NCBI RefSeq assembly: GCF_014692525.1
Contig: NZ_JACNYL010000002.1
Location: 124,001 to 188,000, forward strand
DNA length: 64,000 bases
Direction of reading: 5' to 3'
Origin: Sphingobacterium chuzhouense
GTDB taxonomy: Bacteria; Bacteroidota; Bacteroidia; Sphingobacteriales; Sphingobacteriaceae
Both the position numbers and the translations under genes were made by a program. Every line of letters starts with the position of its first letter. The stretch's first letter is position 1. Below the pieces are notes generated by a model. The model was not told the DNA's origin, did not search any database, and saw nothing but the letters and a program-made list of their open reading frames with translations. This document shows, piece by piece, positions 52,034 through 60,878 of this stretch.

Positions 52034-53167
52034 TTGAAAAAAGTATTTTTTACTTCGGTTTTAATAATGACTACTTTACATCTTTGTGCACAAATAGATT
52101 CTATTTCATTTGAACAACCTGTAAAGAACCCGCTCATTATAGAGTTGGAGATCGAAAATGGTGGAATATTGGCAGCAAAGGATATACGACGCACTACTTT
52201 TGAAAGTGCTTATTATAATGGCCTTAATTTAAAAATCGGCTGGAAAATACAAAAATCAGACGACCAATATTTTACACTATACAACAATCCTATATACGGA
52301 GTAGGATTTTATAGTAGTACATTTAACACCGATATTATAGGAAGTCCTTATGCCATATATGGATTTGTACAATCCCCATTCGGAAATTTAAGGAACAAGC
52401 GTTGGGGTTTCGATTATCGCATAGGGCTCGGTATCTCGGGTAACTTTAGACCCTACGATCCGGAATCCAATCCGTTGAATGTTGTCATTGGTGCAAAAAA
52501 TAATGTTTTTATTGATTTTGGTATACGAAGTCAATATAAAATCAATCCGAACTGGCGTGTAGGGCTTGGCCTGGCCTACCATCACTTTTCCAATGGAGCT
52601 CTTCGATTACCCAACAAAGGCGTTAATCTGGTACCGTTAACAGCGTCGATAACGTACCAACCCCATGGACAGACCGTTCTTCCCGACAGGAGCAATATCG
52701 AACCCTATAACAACAAAATACAGTACCACATCAATTATGGTGCAGGCTGGAAGCAGTTGGACAAAGATAAGGATGAACGTTTTTTAAAGACTACATTAAG
52801 CGCTTACGCCAGCAAGCACGTATCACATAAATGGAGAATGGGCGGTGGTCTCGATTTATTCTATTCTGCTTCGGGCAACTACGATGAAATTGCAGGTGAA
52901 GATAGCGGCAAATTAAGTGCTAAATTATCGGGCGGGCCGTCTTTTTATTTAGTACACGTATTAAACCGCAATCTTGTATTGAATGGAAATGTGGGGTATT
53001 ATATCCATAAACGATATTTCAACGGGGAAATAAACCGTGTTTTCTTAAGGGCAGGCGCACGGTATTACATATATAAAGACTTTAACGCTGGTATTTCTAT
53101 CAAAGCCCATAAAGGGAAGGCTGATTTTATCGAATGGACAGTTGGGTATACGTTTAATAGGGATTAA
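52034..53167 (+). CDS. Acyloxyacyl hydrolase / PagL-like outer-membrane lipid A deacylase
   Basis: A 377-residue protein starting at TTG, chosen because it supplies the basic start of the signal peptide (MKKVFFTSVLIMTTLHLCAQ). The motif YHHFSNGALRLPNKGVN near residue 181 is the PagL catalytic His-Ser region. An N-terminal barrel (about 25-215) is followed by a second barrel-like half (about 230-377). It is longer than classical PagL, which is near 180 residues. It would remove an acyl chain from lipid A in the outer membrane. Confidence 0.75.
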   Translation: MKKVFFTSVLIMTTLHLCAQIDSISFEQPVKNPLIIELEIENGGILAAKDIRRTTFESAYYNGLNLKIGWKIQKSDDQYFTLYNNPIYGVGFYSSTFNTDIIGSPYAIYGFVQSPFGNLRNKRWGFDYRIGLGISGNFRPYDPESNPLNVVIGAKNNVFIDFGIRSQYKINPNWRVGLGLAYHHFSNGALRLPNKGVNLVPLTASITYQPHGQTVLPDRSNIEPYNNKIQYHINYGAGWKQLDKDKDERFLKTTLSAYASKHVSHKWRMGGGLDLFYSASGNYDEIAGEDSGKLSAKLSGGPSFYLVHVLNRNLVLNGNVGYYIHKRYFNGEINRVFLRAGARYYIYKDFNAGISIKAHKGKADFIEWTVGYTFNRD

Positions 53168-53172
53168 CTTCT

Positions 53173-53208
53173 TCTCCTTTTTTCTTGATAAAAAAGGAGA
53201 CAAAAACC
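53173..53208 (+). repeat. Hairpin repeat, divergent copy B
   Basis: Stem TCTCCTTTTTT / AAAAAAGGAGA (53173-53183, 53190-53200) followed by CAAAAACC, the same format as copy A. The tail differs. It may end the PagL-like gene's transcript. Confidence 0.55.
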
Positions 53209-53521
53209 GAACGAAGTGAGCTCATGGATGCTAAAATAAACACGAATCCATAATCAAGACTTGCAAGGTTCCGCTACCTTTAATTGCCTATTCCTAAACA
53301 GAATAAACTCGCTGGCGCTCAGACAGTATTCTGTTTTTAACGGAATAGTCTTCGTAAAGCTGGCCGCGGAACAGTGCTATGTCGTTTTGGTTCGCAAAGT
53401 CACCATCAATTAATAATTGCGGAGATATTACGTACTGTACTATCCCTTTCTTAACATTAAAAAGGTCGCATCCGAATTTTTGAGGCATATAGGAACTCAT
53501 CCTTAGCACGTCCCCTCTCCT

Positions 53522-53573
53522 CAAAGATTCGAAGCGACGAACTTTTTGGTTCTTTTTTGTGGGAAAAAAGAAC
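53522..53573 (-). repeat. 52-bp dispersed hairpin repeat, copy C
   Basis: Read on the minus strand: GTTCTTTTTT / AAAAAAGAAC stem, CAAAAA, then a tail ending GAATCTTTG, as in copy A. The outer stem pair differs from copy A by a compensatory change (C-G to G-C). Confidence 0.65.
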
Positions 53574-53583
53574 AGAAAAAAAA

Positions 53584-54183
53584 TTACATAACTAATTTTC
53601 CGATACTTTTCGCCAGATTTCTATCGACAGTAATATAGCCCGGATAGTAGATATTGCTATTCCCGATTTTAATAGAAGGTTTTATTTTTAGGACGAGAAA
53701 ACCTTCTCCTTTTCTAGTGAAAAGCTCATTTAACACATTTTCTACTCCTTTTTCTTTTGCGGTACCAAAGATGTTCGCCTTAAAGGTTAAGGGCACGACG
53801 GTACTCTCGCCGGTTGCCAAATGAAGATTTTCGTTCACTGTCCCTTCAAAAAGCGGCTTTCCTTGAATTTCAATTAAATATTTAAAGGAATTGATTTTTG
53901 TTGTCGTCGTCGTGGGATTAGTAACTTTCATATTTATTTGCGCTTCTAGAGGCAAATCTTGACGTAACATAGCCATGGCTATCCCTGGCAGGGAGCTTAA
54001 ATTCACTCCGTCCTTTCCGGTATAACTATCCATGTCTCTACCTGCTAAACGAATATCTTGCATCGATTCCACTGTGTAATTGAATTTGGCAAGTGCATCT
54101 ATCTGTTGTTTATTAATAGCACAACCACTCAATAATAATCCTATGAACATCACGCATAGAATATTGATATTTCTTCTTTTCAT
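53584..54183 (-). CDS. LEA14-like (WHy domain) lipoprotein
   Basis: From the Met at 54183 the protein has 199 residues, with leader MKRRNINILCVMFIGLLLSGC (lipobox LLSGC). A beta-sandwich of LEA type 2 kind spans about 55-175 (AQINMKVTNPTTTTTKINSFKYLIEIQGKPLFEGTV). The longer frame start at 54222 hides the lipoprotein signal and overlaps the upstream gene. It probably sits on the inner face of the outer membrane. Function unknown. Confidence 0.65.
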   Translation of the reverse strand: MKRRNINILCVMFIGLLLSGCAINKQQIDALAKFNYTVESMQDIRLAGRDMDSYTGKDGVNLSSLPGIAMAMLRQDLPLEAQINMKVTNPTTTTTKINSFKYLIEIQGKPLFEGTVNENLHLATGESTVVPLTFKANIFGTAKEKGVENVLNELFTRKGEGFLVLKIKPSIKIGNSNIYYPGYITVDRNLAKSIGKLVM

Positions 54184-54193
54184 ATCTAATTTA

Positions 54194-54955
54194 TTATTTT
54201 CCCTTATTCCTTTTTCCACCAAAATTATATGTCAATCCTAAAGTAAATACAGCATTTCCTGCTTTTAAATAAGTGTTGTCCACCACATTAAAGTTAAAGC
54301 CATTTGTATACTGTATCTGAAAACCTCTATTCAACTCCATGCGTGTATAAAAAAGAGGTTCGATAAATAATGCTTCTTCTGTTGGACTGGCTAAATCGTT
54401 AATTGTAAAATCTTGCATAGCCACCCTACTGGCACGGATAGCCGTACCATAATTTAACTCGCGTGGTTTGCCAAATAGATTTAGTTTCTGTCTCCGTGTG
54501 GAGGAGTAATTTACTTGAACAAAAATTTTATCAAAATCCATCACTCTTGTTTCCACGGGCATCATGCCTGTTGTAGAAGCCCGACGGTCAACTTCTGTTG
54601 AAGACCCGATACCGTAACCCGCATATATTTCGAGTACCTGTCTTTTTTTCTTACCGATTCGGGTAAAATAACCAAGACCACCCTCTATCAGATGTTGCTT
54701 AAATAGCTCATTTTTATTGTTGTTACCACCTTGATCAACGTAGGATCCATTTGCTATAATGGCTATATGGTTACCTACAGCGACACCTACATTTCCACTT
54801 AAATTCCCTTTAATATTAACATGGGCAGCCGCATGCACCTCTCCTTTCCCTTGAAACATTGGTGTTGCAGGCACATTGGGCATATACATTGAGCTACAGG
54901 AAGCGAAAAACAATGCGAGCGATAAGATGATAAAGTATACAAATCGTATGTACAT
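54194..54955 (-). CDS. Outer-membrane barrel-like lipoprotein
   Basis: A 253-residue protein with a lipoprotein leader (lipobox FASC, Cys about 20) followed by alternating beta-strand sequence, Gly-rich turns and a final strand FTLGLTYNFGG. It resembles uncharacterised Bacteroidota surface proteins. It precedes the LEA14-like lipoprotein gene closely, so the two probably form one unit. Function unknown. Confidence 0.65.
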   Translation of the reverse strand: MYIRFVYFIILSLALFFASCSSMYMPNVPATPMFQGKGEVHAAAHVNIKGNLSGNVGVAVGNHIAIIANGSYVDQGGNNNKNELFKQHLIEGGLGYFTRIGKKKRQVLEIYAGYGIGSSTEVDRRASTTGMMPVETRVMDFDKIFVQVNYSSTRRQKLNLFGKPRELNYGTAIRASRVAMQDFTINDLASPTEEALFIEPLFYTRMELNRGFQIQYTNGFNFNVVDNTYLKAGNAVFTLGLTYNFGGKRNKGK

Positions 54956-54987
54956 AAGTGCTGTTCTTATGCTCTAGCAACAAGTAA

Positions 54988-55830
54988 TTATTGTGCCAAA
55001 ATTATTTCTGCTCGTTCTAATTCTACCTGCATCTCCTTTTGTAGTTTTAAAGCTTCCTCTCGTGCACGTTCCGCAAAGTCCTTTCCATCAGATGCATATA
55101 TAATACCGCGAGTGCTGTTTACCAACAAACCACATTCTTTATTCATACCATATTGACAAACTTCCTGTAGAGAGCCGCCTTGCGCACCAACACCCGGTAC
55201 CAGAAGAAAATGATCCGGAACATGTTGCCGCACTTTCAAGAATCCCTCTCCACGGGTTGCTCCCACTACAAACATCGTATTTTCCGGTGTGCCCCATTCT
55301 TTTACTTTTTCCAATACGTATTCAAACAGTTCTGTGCCGTTGGGGTTGGCGAAGTTCTGAAAATCCTTACTTCCCGGATTCGATGTCAGTGCTAAAACAA
55401 TAGACCATTTATCGGGAATTTCTAAAAACGGAATTACAGAATCATGTCCCATATACGGTGCTATCGTAATCGCGTCAAACCCTAAACCCGATACTTCTTG
55501 ATCAAAAAATGCCTTTGCATACCTGGTAGAAGTATTACCAATATCACCTCGTTTAGCATCGGCAATGCTCAGACAGTTTTTGGGCAAGATTTTCCATGTT
55601 TTTTGTAACGATTGCCATCCCTTTGCACCGTAACATTCATAAAAGGCGATATTAGGTTTATAGGCTACACAGAGATCCTCCGTTGCTTCGATAATTGCTT
55701 TATTAAAAGAAAATATCGGATCTTCATCGTCCAGCAGGTGTGCAGGTATCTTGGCTATATCTGTATCCAATCCTACACACAAAAAGCTTTTTTTTGTTTT
55801 TATTTGGTGAACTAACGCTGCTCTGGTCAT
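54988..55830 (-). CDS. pyrF: Orotidine-5'-phosphate decarboxylase (type 2)
   Basis: A 280-residue enzyme making UMP from OMP. The catalytic Asp91-x-Lys93-x2-Asp96 set lies in [22 protein letters not shown] opens the barrel and [10 protein letters not shown] binds the phosphate. The length fits the long class 2 form. It begins two bases after the thioredoxin stop in a tight rluA-tlpA-pyrF run. Confidence 0.92.
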   Translation of the reverse strand: MTRAALVHQIKTKKSFLCVGLDTDIAKIPAHLLDDEDPIFSFNKAIIEATEDLCVAYKPNIAFYECYGAKGWQSLQKTWKILPKNCLSIADAKRGDIGNTSTRYAKAFFDQEVSGLGFDAITIAPYMGHDSVIPFLEIPDKWSIVLALTSNPGSKDFQNFANPNGTELFEYVLEKVKEWGTPENTMFVVGATRGEGFLKVRQHVPDHFLLVPGVGAQGGSLQEVCQYGMNKECGLLVNSTRGIIYASDGKDFAERAREEALKLQKEMQVELERAEIILAQ

Positions 55831-55832
55831 GC

Positions 55833-56438
55833 TTATTGATGGATTAATTCTGTAATAAAGTCGGACACCTCGGCACGGGAATAATCCGCCATACCTTCAT
55901 GTTGTGCAGCAATCTTTCCTGTTTTATCCAAAATGACCGTCGTTGGAATAGCTCCCCCTAGCCATTCGCTTGGAATTTGGCTTTCCGGATAATAAATAGG
56001 TAAATCCATATTGCCTTGTTGCATAAAATCGCGTGCTTTTTCCTTTGCACCTTCGATTTCGACGATGAGGAAAGCCACTTGATCATTGTTTTTAAATTTA
56101 TCTTTCAACACCTGGATAGAGGGCATTTCCGCTTTGCAAGGTGGGCACCAAGTAGCCCAAAAATTCAAGAAAACAACCTTTCCTTTTAAATCCGGTATAT
56201 TTACTACTTCTCCGTTATCATCGGAAAAGGCAATCCCGGCATAATTGCTTCCCGACGACCCCTCAACTTCCGAAGTCTGGGCAGGCATTTCTTTCGGTCT
56301 TTCCAATTTAGGCTTAAATAAGCCGATCTTCATCAATCCTTGTTGTATCCAAGTGCGTCCCACAGGTAGAATTAATAAAATAATTAATCCCACGAATATG
56401 ACGTTACTAACTATTTTCCAAACTTTCTTTTTATCCAT
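55833..56438 (-). CDS. TlpA-family membrane-anchored thioredoxin
   Basis: A 201-residue protein with an N-terminal signal anchor (about 8-28) and a periplasmic thioredoxin fold. The redox pair Cys98-x2-Cys101 is in [15 protein letters not shown] and the cis-Pro region is [11 protein letters not shown]. It likely reduces disulfides of envelope proteins or cytochrome maturation partners. Start and stop abut neighbouring genes by two bases. Confidence 0.87.
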   Translation of the reverse strand: MDKKKVWKIVSNVIFVGLIILLILPVGRTWIQQGLMKIGLFKPKLERPKEMPAQTSEVEGSSGSNYAGIAFSDDNGEVVNIPDLKGKVVFLNFWATWCPPCKAEMPSIQVLKDKFKNNDQVAFLIVEIEGAKEKARDFMQQGNMDLPIYYPESQIPSEWLGGAIPTTVILDKTGKIAAQHEGMADYSRAEVSDFITELIHQ

Positions 56439-56440
56439 TA

Positions 56441-57184
56441 TTACGAATCAAACTTCTCCAGTAATTTTAACAAGGTAGCAAAATCTTTCGGATATGGTGC
56501 TTCAAAATTGTATTCCTTTCCCTCAATGGAAAAGCGGATTTGATGCGCGTGCAAAGCAAATCGTTTCATAATCGGTTGCTCCTCTTCTCCCTTCGTCATC
56601 GTAAAACCTCTTTTTTTAATCTGGGACAAATAAACCGGTTTACCACGATACATCTCATCGCCCACAATAGCCGCCCGCTGAGTAGCCAAATGGATACGGA
56701 TCTGGTGCATACGTCCAGTAATCGGTTTACATTCAACAAGTGTAAAATGTCTAAAGTACTGTATGGAATTAAAAACAGTTTCGGCGGGTTTTCCATTGGC
56801 ACGATCGATGGAAACATTTTTATTTCCCTGATTCAAAATAGGCAAATTCACCAATAGATTTGTAAATGTATGCGTACCGCTGATAATCGCATGATATATT
56901 TTATCTACGCGTCTACGTTCGAATTCGATAGAAACTAAACGATATGTCTCTGGGTTTTTCGCCAACAAGAGCAGACCAGAGGTATCTTTGTCCAAGCGGT
57001 GACACACCTGAGCATCTTGGTGATATTTTTTGGCAAGACGTAAGATATTGACCTCATCTCCGCTCCTATTGTCTAAAGACGCTACAAACGGCGGCTTATT
57101 AATGACGATGAGGTCATCATCTTCAAAAATGATCAGATCTTGAAATTTCGGAAATTTAAATAAACGATTGTCGCTTTTTTGCAT
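56441..57184 (-). CDS. RluA-family pseudouridine synthase
   Basis: A 247-residue enzyme with the RluA catalytic motif HRLDKDTSGLLLLAKN, Asp65 being the nucleophile. The C-terminal GRMHQIRIHLA segment binds RNA. There is no S4 domain. It isomerises uridine in rRNA or tRNA, but the target site is not predictable. The minus strand has TATTTTTG at 57190-57197, only six bases before the start, so a very short leader or leaderless mRNA is possible. Confidence 0.88.
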   Translation of the reverse strand: MQKSDNRLFKFPKFQDLIIFEDDDLIVINKPPFVASLDNRSGDEVNILRLAKKYHQDAQVCHRLDKDTSGLLLLAKNPETYRLVSIEFERRRVDKIYHAIISGTHTFTNLLVNLPILNQGNKNVSIDRANGKPAETVFNSIQYFRHFTLVECKPITGRMHQIRIHLATQRAAIVGDEMYRGKPVYLSQIKKRGFTMTKGEEEQPIMKRFALHAHQIRFSIEGKEYNFEAPYPKDFATLLKLLEKFDS

Positions 57185-57238
57185 AAATGCAAAAATACAG
57201 AAATACCTTTAACATCCTCGACTTCTATAACTTTTTAT

Positions 57239-57246
57239 TAGCTTTG
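57239..57246 (+). promoter_or_regulatory. -7 element for panB
   Basis: TAGCTTTG fits TAnnTTTG and sits 20 bases before the panB start. No clear -33 box. Confidence 0.45.
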
Positions 57247-57265
57247 TCTCTTCAAACTACAAGCA

Positions 57266-58081
57266 ATGTCAGTAAACAAAATAATCAAACGAGTAACCAC
57301 GAACACCATTTTGGCGATGAAAGCAAATGGTGAAAAAGTTAGTATGCTCACGGCGTATGATTACTCTACTGCACGCGCATTGGACGAAGCCGGTATAGAT
57401 GTTTTATTGGTAGGAGATTCGGCAGCAAATGTATTCGCAGGATATGAAACCACGTTGCCTATTACATTGGATAACATGATATACCACGCCAGTGCAGTGG
57501 CGAGAGGTGCAAAGCGGGCGTTGGTATTGGTTGACCTTCCTTTCGGTGAATATCAAGGTACACCCGAAGATGCTTTCAAATCGGCTGTTCGGATGATGAA
57601 GGAATCGGGTGTTCACGCGTTGAAACTGGAAGGTGGTATCGAGATTTTGGATAATATCAAGAAAATTATCGATGCGGGTATTCCTGTCTGCGGACATTTA
57701 GGTCTTACACCGCAATCTATTAATAAATTCGGTACATTCGGTGTTCGCGCACAAGAGGAAGCCGAAGCAGAAAAACTGAAATCGGACGCGTTGGCACTGC
57801 AAGAAGTAGGTTGCTTCGCTATTGTTCTGGAAAAAATACCGGCAAAACTTGCTACAGAAGTCAGCGAATCGCTTTCGATCCCTACTATTGGTATCGGTGC
57901 GGGAAACGGATGTGATGGACAGGTATTGGTGGTTAATGATATGCTTGGGTTCACCAAAGATTTTAAACCGAAGTTTTTAAGACGTTACATGGAAATGTAC
58001 AGCAGCATCGTGGAAGCGGCGACAAAATATGCTGAAGACGTGAAATCCGGGAACTATCCCAATGAATCCGAACAATATTAA
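57266..58081 (+). CDS. panB: 3-methyl-2-oxobutanoate hydroxymethyltransferase
   Basis: A 271-residue TIM-barrel enzyme making ketopantoate, the first step of pantothenate and CoA synthesis. Family segments: MLTAYDYSTARALDEAG (27-43), LVGDSAANVFAGYETT with the magnesium Asp, VCGHLGLTPQSINKFG (about 136-151) and IGIGAGNGCDGQVLV. Length is normal. The downstream membrane protein may be co-transcribed. Confidence 0.95.
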   Translation: MSVNKIIKRVTTNTILAMKANGEKVSMLTAYDYSTARALDEAGIDVLLVGDSAANVFAGYETTLPITLDNMIYHASAVARGAKRALVLVDLPFGEYQGTPEDAFKSAVRMMKESGVHALKLEGGIEILDNIKKIIDAGIPVCGHLGLTPQSINKFGTFGVRAQEEAEAEKLKSDALALQEVGCFAIVLEKIPAKLATEVSESLSIPTIGIGAGNGCDGQVLVVNDMLGFTKDFKPKFLRRYMEMYSSIVEAATKYAEDVKSGNYPNESEQY

Positions 58082-58129
58082 TTGGTGATCAGTGGTCAAA
58101 ACAACCTTATGAACCCTATCAATTAAAAA

Positions 58130-58741
58130 ATGAAAATATTCATTGTTATCGCTTTAGTCGGACTTTTGGTATATCTTATTGCCAGGAGATTTATGTTGAC
58201 AAGTGCAGGCACTACATCAATTGTCAAAGCCAGTCAGCGTCAACATTTCGTCTTGATAGATACTTCACCTCAACTTATCAGACGTGTGACGAAAAGTACG
58301 TTGCGTACGGTGGGAATAGGCTTTTTGCTCCTTTTGATTGCGCTAGTTTTAGGAATGAAAATAAAGATCCTTTGGATACTTATACCGTTAAGCCTTTACC
58401 TTATAGGTCAATTTTTTGTTTACACAAACCATATTAAGTCTACTAAGGATCAGCGCATTTACTTTAACCCAGAAACATATGAAGTCTTAGTTGATTATAT
58501 AAAAGACCAACCTTTGTCTTTTAATTTAATGCGAGATGTCGTGAGCGTATCCGAAATAAAATCGGTTCAGAAAAACCGGGATACGCTATTTGGTTACTAC
58601 AAACTCCGTTTGAAGCAAGGCGCTGCTGTTATTCCTTATTTAATCGAGCAAAACGACAACAGTGTGAATAAGCTCTTTTTTACTTACCTCAATGAAAATT
58701 TTAAAATCGAGGTAGAAAGTAAATTATTCCCTATCATCTAA
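58130..58741 (+). CDS. Membrane protein of unknown function
   Basis: A 203-residue protein with one N-terminal helix (1-18), a pair of helices (about 64-105) and a soluble PH-like C-terminal region (about 110-203). The arrangement recalls YcxB-type membrane proteins, but no firm family match is made. It follows panB by 48 bases and is convergent with obgE, whose stop lies five bases away. Confidence 0.6.
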   Translation: MKIFIVIALVGLLVYLIARRFMLTSAGTTSIVKASQRQHFVLIDTSPQLIRRVTKSTLRTVGIGFLLLLIALVLGMKIKILWILIPLSLYLIGQFFVYTNHIKSTKDQRIYFNPETYEVLVDYIKDQPLSFNLMRDVVSVSEIKSVQKNRDTLFGYYKLRLKQGAAVIPYLIEQNDNSVNKLFFTYLNENFKIEVESKLFPII

Positions 58742-58746
58742 AGCTA

Positions 58747-59745
58747 TCAACCATTAATCGCCCGCCAGATCATATCTTTTAACTGTTGGATGTTTTTTCC
58801 CGATACGGAAGAAATGAATATCGAAGGGATTCCTTTTGGTAATGTTTCCGCCATCTCCGTTTCAAGCTCATCATCGAGCATATCCGATTTTGTAATGGCT
58901 AATAGACGTGGCTTATCCATGAGCTCCGGGTTATAGGCAGTCAACTCATTTAATAAAATCTCGTATTCTTCTGCAATGCTGCGGTCGGTATCCGTCGGAA
59001 CCATAAATAATAGGACAGCATTACGCTCGATATGGCGTAAGAACCGGTGTCCCAACCCCTTTCCCTGTGAAGCGCCTTCGATAATTCCCGGAATATCTGC
59101 CATTACAAATGACCTGTTGTCACGATAGCCGACAATTCCGAGGTTTGGTACAAGCGTGGTAAATGGGTAATCTGCAATTTCGGGTTTTGCGGCAGACACG
59201 ACAGATAACAGCGTCGATTTTCCGGCGTTTGGGAAACCGACCAATCCAACGTCTGCCAATACTTTCAATTCCAGTATAATCCATTGCTCTTTTCCTGGCA
59301 TACCTGATTGTGCAAAGCGCGGCGTTTGCTGTGTAGCAGATTTAAAGTGCCAATTGCCTAATCCACCTTTCCCGCCAGGGGTCAATATCTTAATTTCTCC
59401 ATCTTCTGTAATATCAAACAGAATCTCACCAGTTTCGGCGTCCTTAGCAACCGTTCCTAGAGGGACTTCCAATATTTCATCTTTTCCGTTTGCCCCTGTA
59501 CGCAACGCGCTTAATCCTGGCCCACCATTTTCCGCAATAATATGCTTACGATATTTTAAATGGAGTAATGTCCAGTGCTGTGAAGAACCTTTTAGGATGA
59601 TATGGCCACCACGGCCACCATCACCTCCATCTGGCCCACCTTTGGCGGTAAATTTATCCCGATGCAGGTGGGCCGAGCCGGCTCCTCCATGACCCGAGCG
59701 ACAACACACCTTCACATAATCCACGAAATTTGAGCCCTGAGCCAT
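58747..59745 (-). CDS. obgE: Obg GTPase
   Basis: A 332-residue ribosome-associated GTPase. It has the Gly-rich Obg fold (about 1-160; [29 protein letters not shown]) and a G domain with GFPNAGKST (about 167-175), DIPGIIEGA and TKSD. The C-terminal domain is short, as in Bacteroidota. It follows adk by 30 bases and is probably co-transcribed. Confidence 0.95.
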   Translation of the reverse strand: MAQGSNFVDYVKVCCRSGHGGAGSAHLHRDKFTAKGGPDGGDGGRGGHIILKGSSQHWTLLHLKYRKHIIAENGGPGLSALRTGANGKDEILEVPLGTVAKDAETGEILFDITEDGEIKILTPGGKGGLGNWHFKSATQQTPRFAQSGMPGKEQWIILELKVLADVGLVGFPNAGKSTLLSVVSAAKPEIADYPFTTLVPNLGIVGYRDNRSFVMADIPGIIEGASQGKGLGHRFLRHIERNAVLLFMVPTDTDRSIAEEYEILLNELTAYNPELMDKPRLLAITKSDMLDDELETEMAETLPKGIPSIFISSVSGKNIQQLKDMIWRAING

Positions 59746-59775
59746 ATTCTGCTATATTACTTTTACTTTGGAGAA

Positions 59776-60345
59776 CTAATATTTATCAATAATTTCCGTC
59801 AATGATTGGAAAATCGTATCAATATCACCAATACCGTTCACTTTGGACAATTTGCCCTGTGCTTCATAATACGGCAATACGTGTATGGTTTTATTAAAAT
59901 ATTCTTCGATACGTTTGGTCAACTTATCAGCAGCATCATCTGCACGACCAGAGATTTCTTGACGTTTCGCAATACGCTGCTTCAACTCTTCTTCGGTTAC
60001 GTCTAATGCCAGCACACCTGTGATGCGCTCATTAATCGATTCCATAAATTTGTCCAAAGCCTCAGCCTGTGCCACTGTACGGGGAAACCCATCAAAAATA
60101 AATCCTTTGGCTTGTGGATTTTTATTGATCTCCTCTTCCAGCATGGCAATAGTGATGGAGTCAGGAACAAGATTACCATCGGCAATGATTTGACTCACCT
60201 GCTGACCCAACGCTGTTTGATCTTTGATATGAGCACGAAAAATATCGCCTGTGGAGATATGAACTAATTGGTATTTTTCAATGAGTTTTTCTGATTGGGT
60301 ACCTTTCCCTGCACCGGGAGGACCAAATAAGACGAGGTTTAGCAT
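59776..60345 (-). CDS. adk: Adenylate kinase (short form)
   Basis: A 189-residue enzyme catalysing ATP + AMP to 2 ADP. P-loop GPPGAGKGTQ (8-17), AMP site STGDIFR, and FDGFPRT are present. The LID is the short version without zinc Cys residues. It heads the adk-obgE unit. Confidence 0.95.
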   Translation of the reverse strand: MLNLVLFGPPGAGKGTQSEKLIEKYQLVHISTGDIFRAHIKDQTALGQQVSQIIADGNLVPDSITIAMLEEEINKNPQAKGFIFDGFPRTVAQAEALDKFMESINERITGVLALDVTEEELKQRIAKRQEISGRADDAADKLTKRIEEYFNKTIHVLPYYEAQGKLSKVNGIGDIDTIFQSLTEIIDKY

Positions 60346-60368
60346 AAGTTGTTATTTTATGTTCAAAA

Positions 60369-60400
60369 AAAAGCCTAATCCCCATACAGAATTAGGCTTT
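60369..60400 (-). terminator. Terminator after the tRNA-Arg/Thr pair
   Basis: A 9-bp stem AAGCCTAAT / ATTAGGCTT (60371-60379, 60391-60399). On the minus strand it follows tRNA-Arg and runs into a T8 tail, ahead of adk. Confidence 0.8.
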
Positions 60401-60405
60401 ACTTG

Positions 60406-60479
60406 TGCGCTCAAAGGGAGTCGAACCCCTAACCTCCTGATCCGTAGTCAGGTGCTCTATCCAGTTAAGCTATGAGCGC
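60406..60479 (-). tRNA. tRNA-Arg (anticodon ACG), second copy
   Basis: A 74-nt cloverleaf with acceptor GCGCTCA/TGAGCGC and the same anticodon arm, D arm and T arm as the tRNA at 14825-14898. The only differences are in the acceptor stem, where both strands change together. CCA not encoded. Confidence 0.95.
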
Positions 60480-60528
60480 GGTAACCATCACATTTTGACA
60501 TACAGTCTGTTTTGTTTCGGTCTTTTTG

Positions 60529-60601
<73 letters not shown>

Positions 60602-60878
60602 TTTTGAACCGTTTCCGATTCAGTGATGCAAATATCACAGTTCTATTTTGATTATGCAAATACTTTTTGAAAAAACTCGCTATATCGAGATAAAGATCGA
60701 CCGCTGCATTCAAAAGTATAGCTTAGATAGTAGTAAATAAGTCATTTTGTCATCTAAATGTATTTTTAAGCGACAAATTTTCCGAACAAGTAGCCAAAAT
60801 CAAAAAGGCACTTAAATTGTTTATCAATAAAACGACATCAATTAACGCATTTACATAGATTAAAAAGATATTACTATA

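Larger units (their letters stand above)
53168..53583. other. Non-coding interval bounded by inverted hairpin repeats
   Basis: A 416-bp gap. Copy B hairpin begins it (53173-53208) and copy C ends it (53522-53573, opposite orientation). Between them, 53290-53330 has the CTCGCTGGCGCTCAGACAG motif seen around repeats in this group. A 76-codon minus-strand frame (53294-53524) is not convincing. Confidence 0.5.

Noticed and set aside
53294..53524. 76-codon minus-strand frame between hairpin repeats
   Set aside because: TTG start, repeat-derived C terminus (ILSERQRVYSV matches the translated repeat-edge motif) and no recognisable fold; more likely non-coding.
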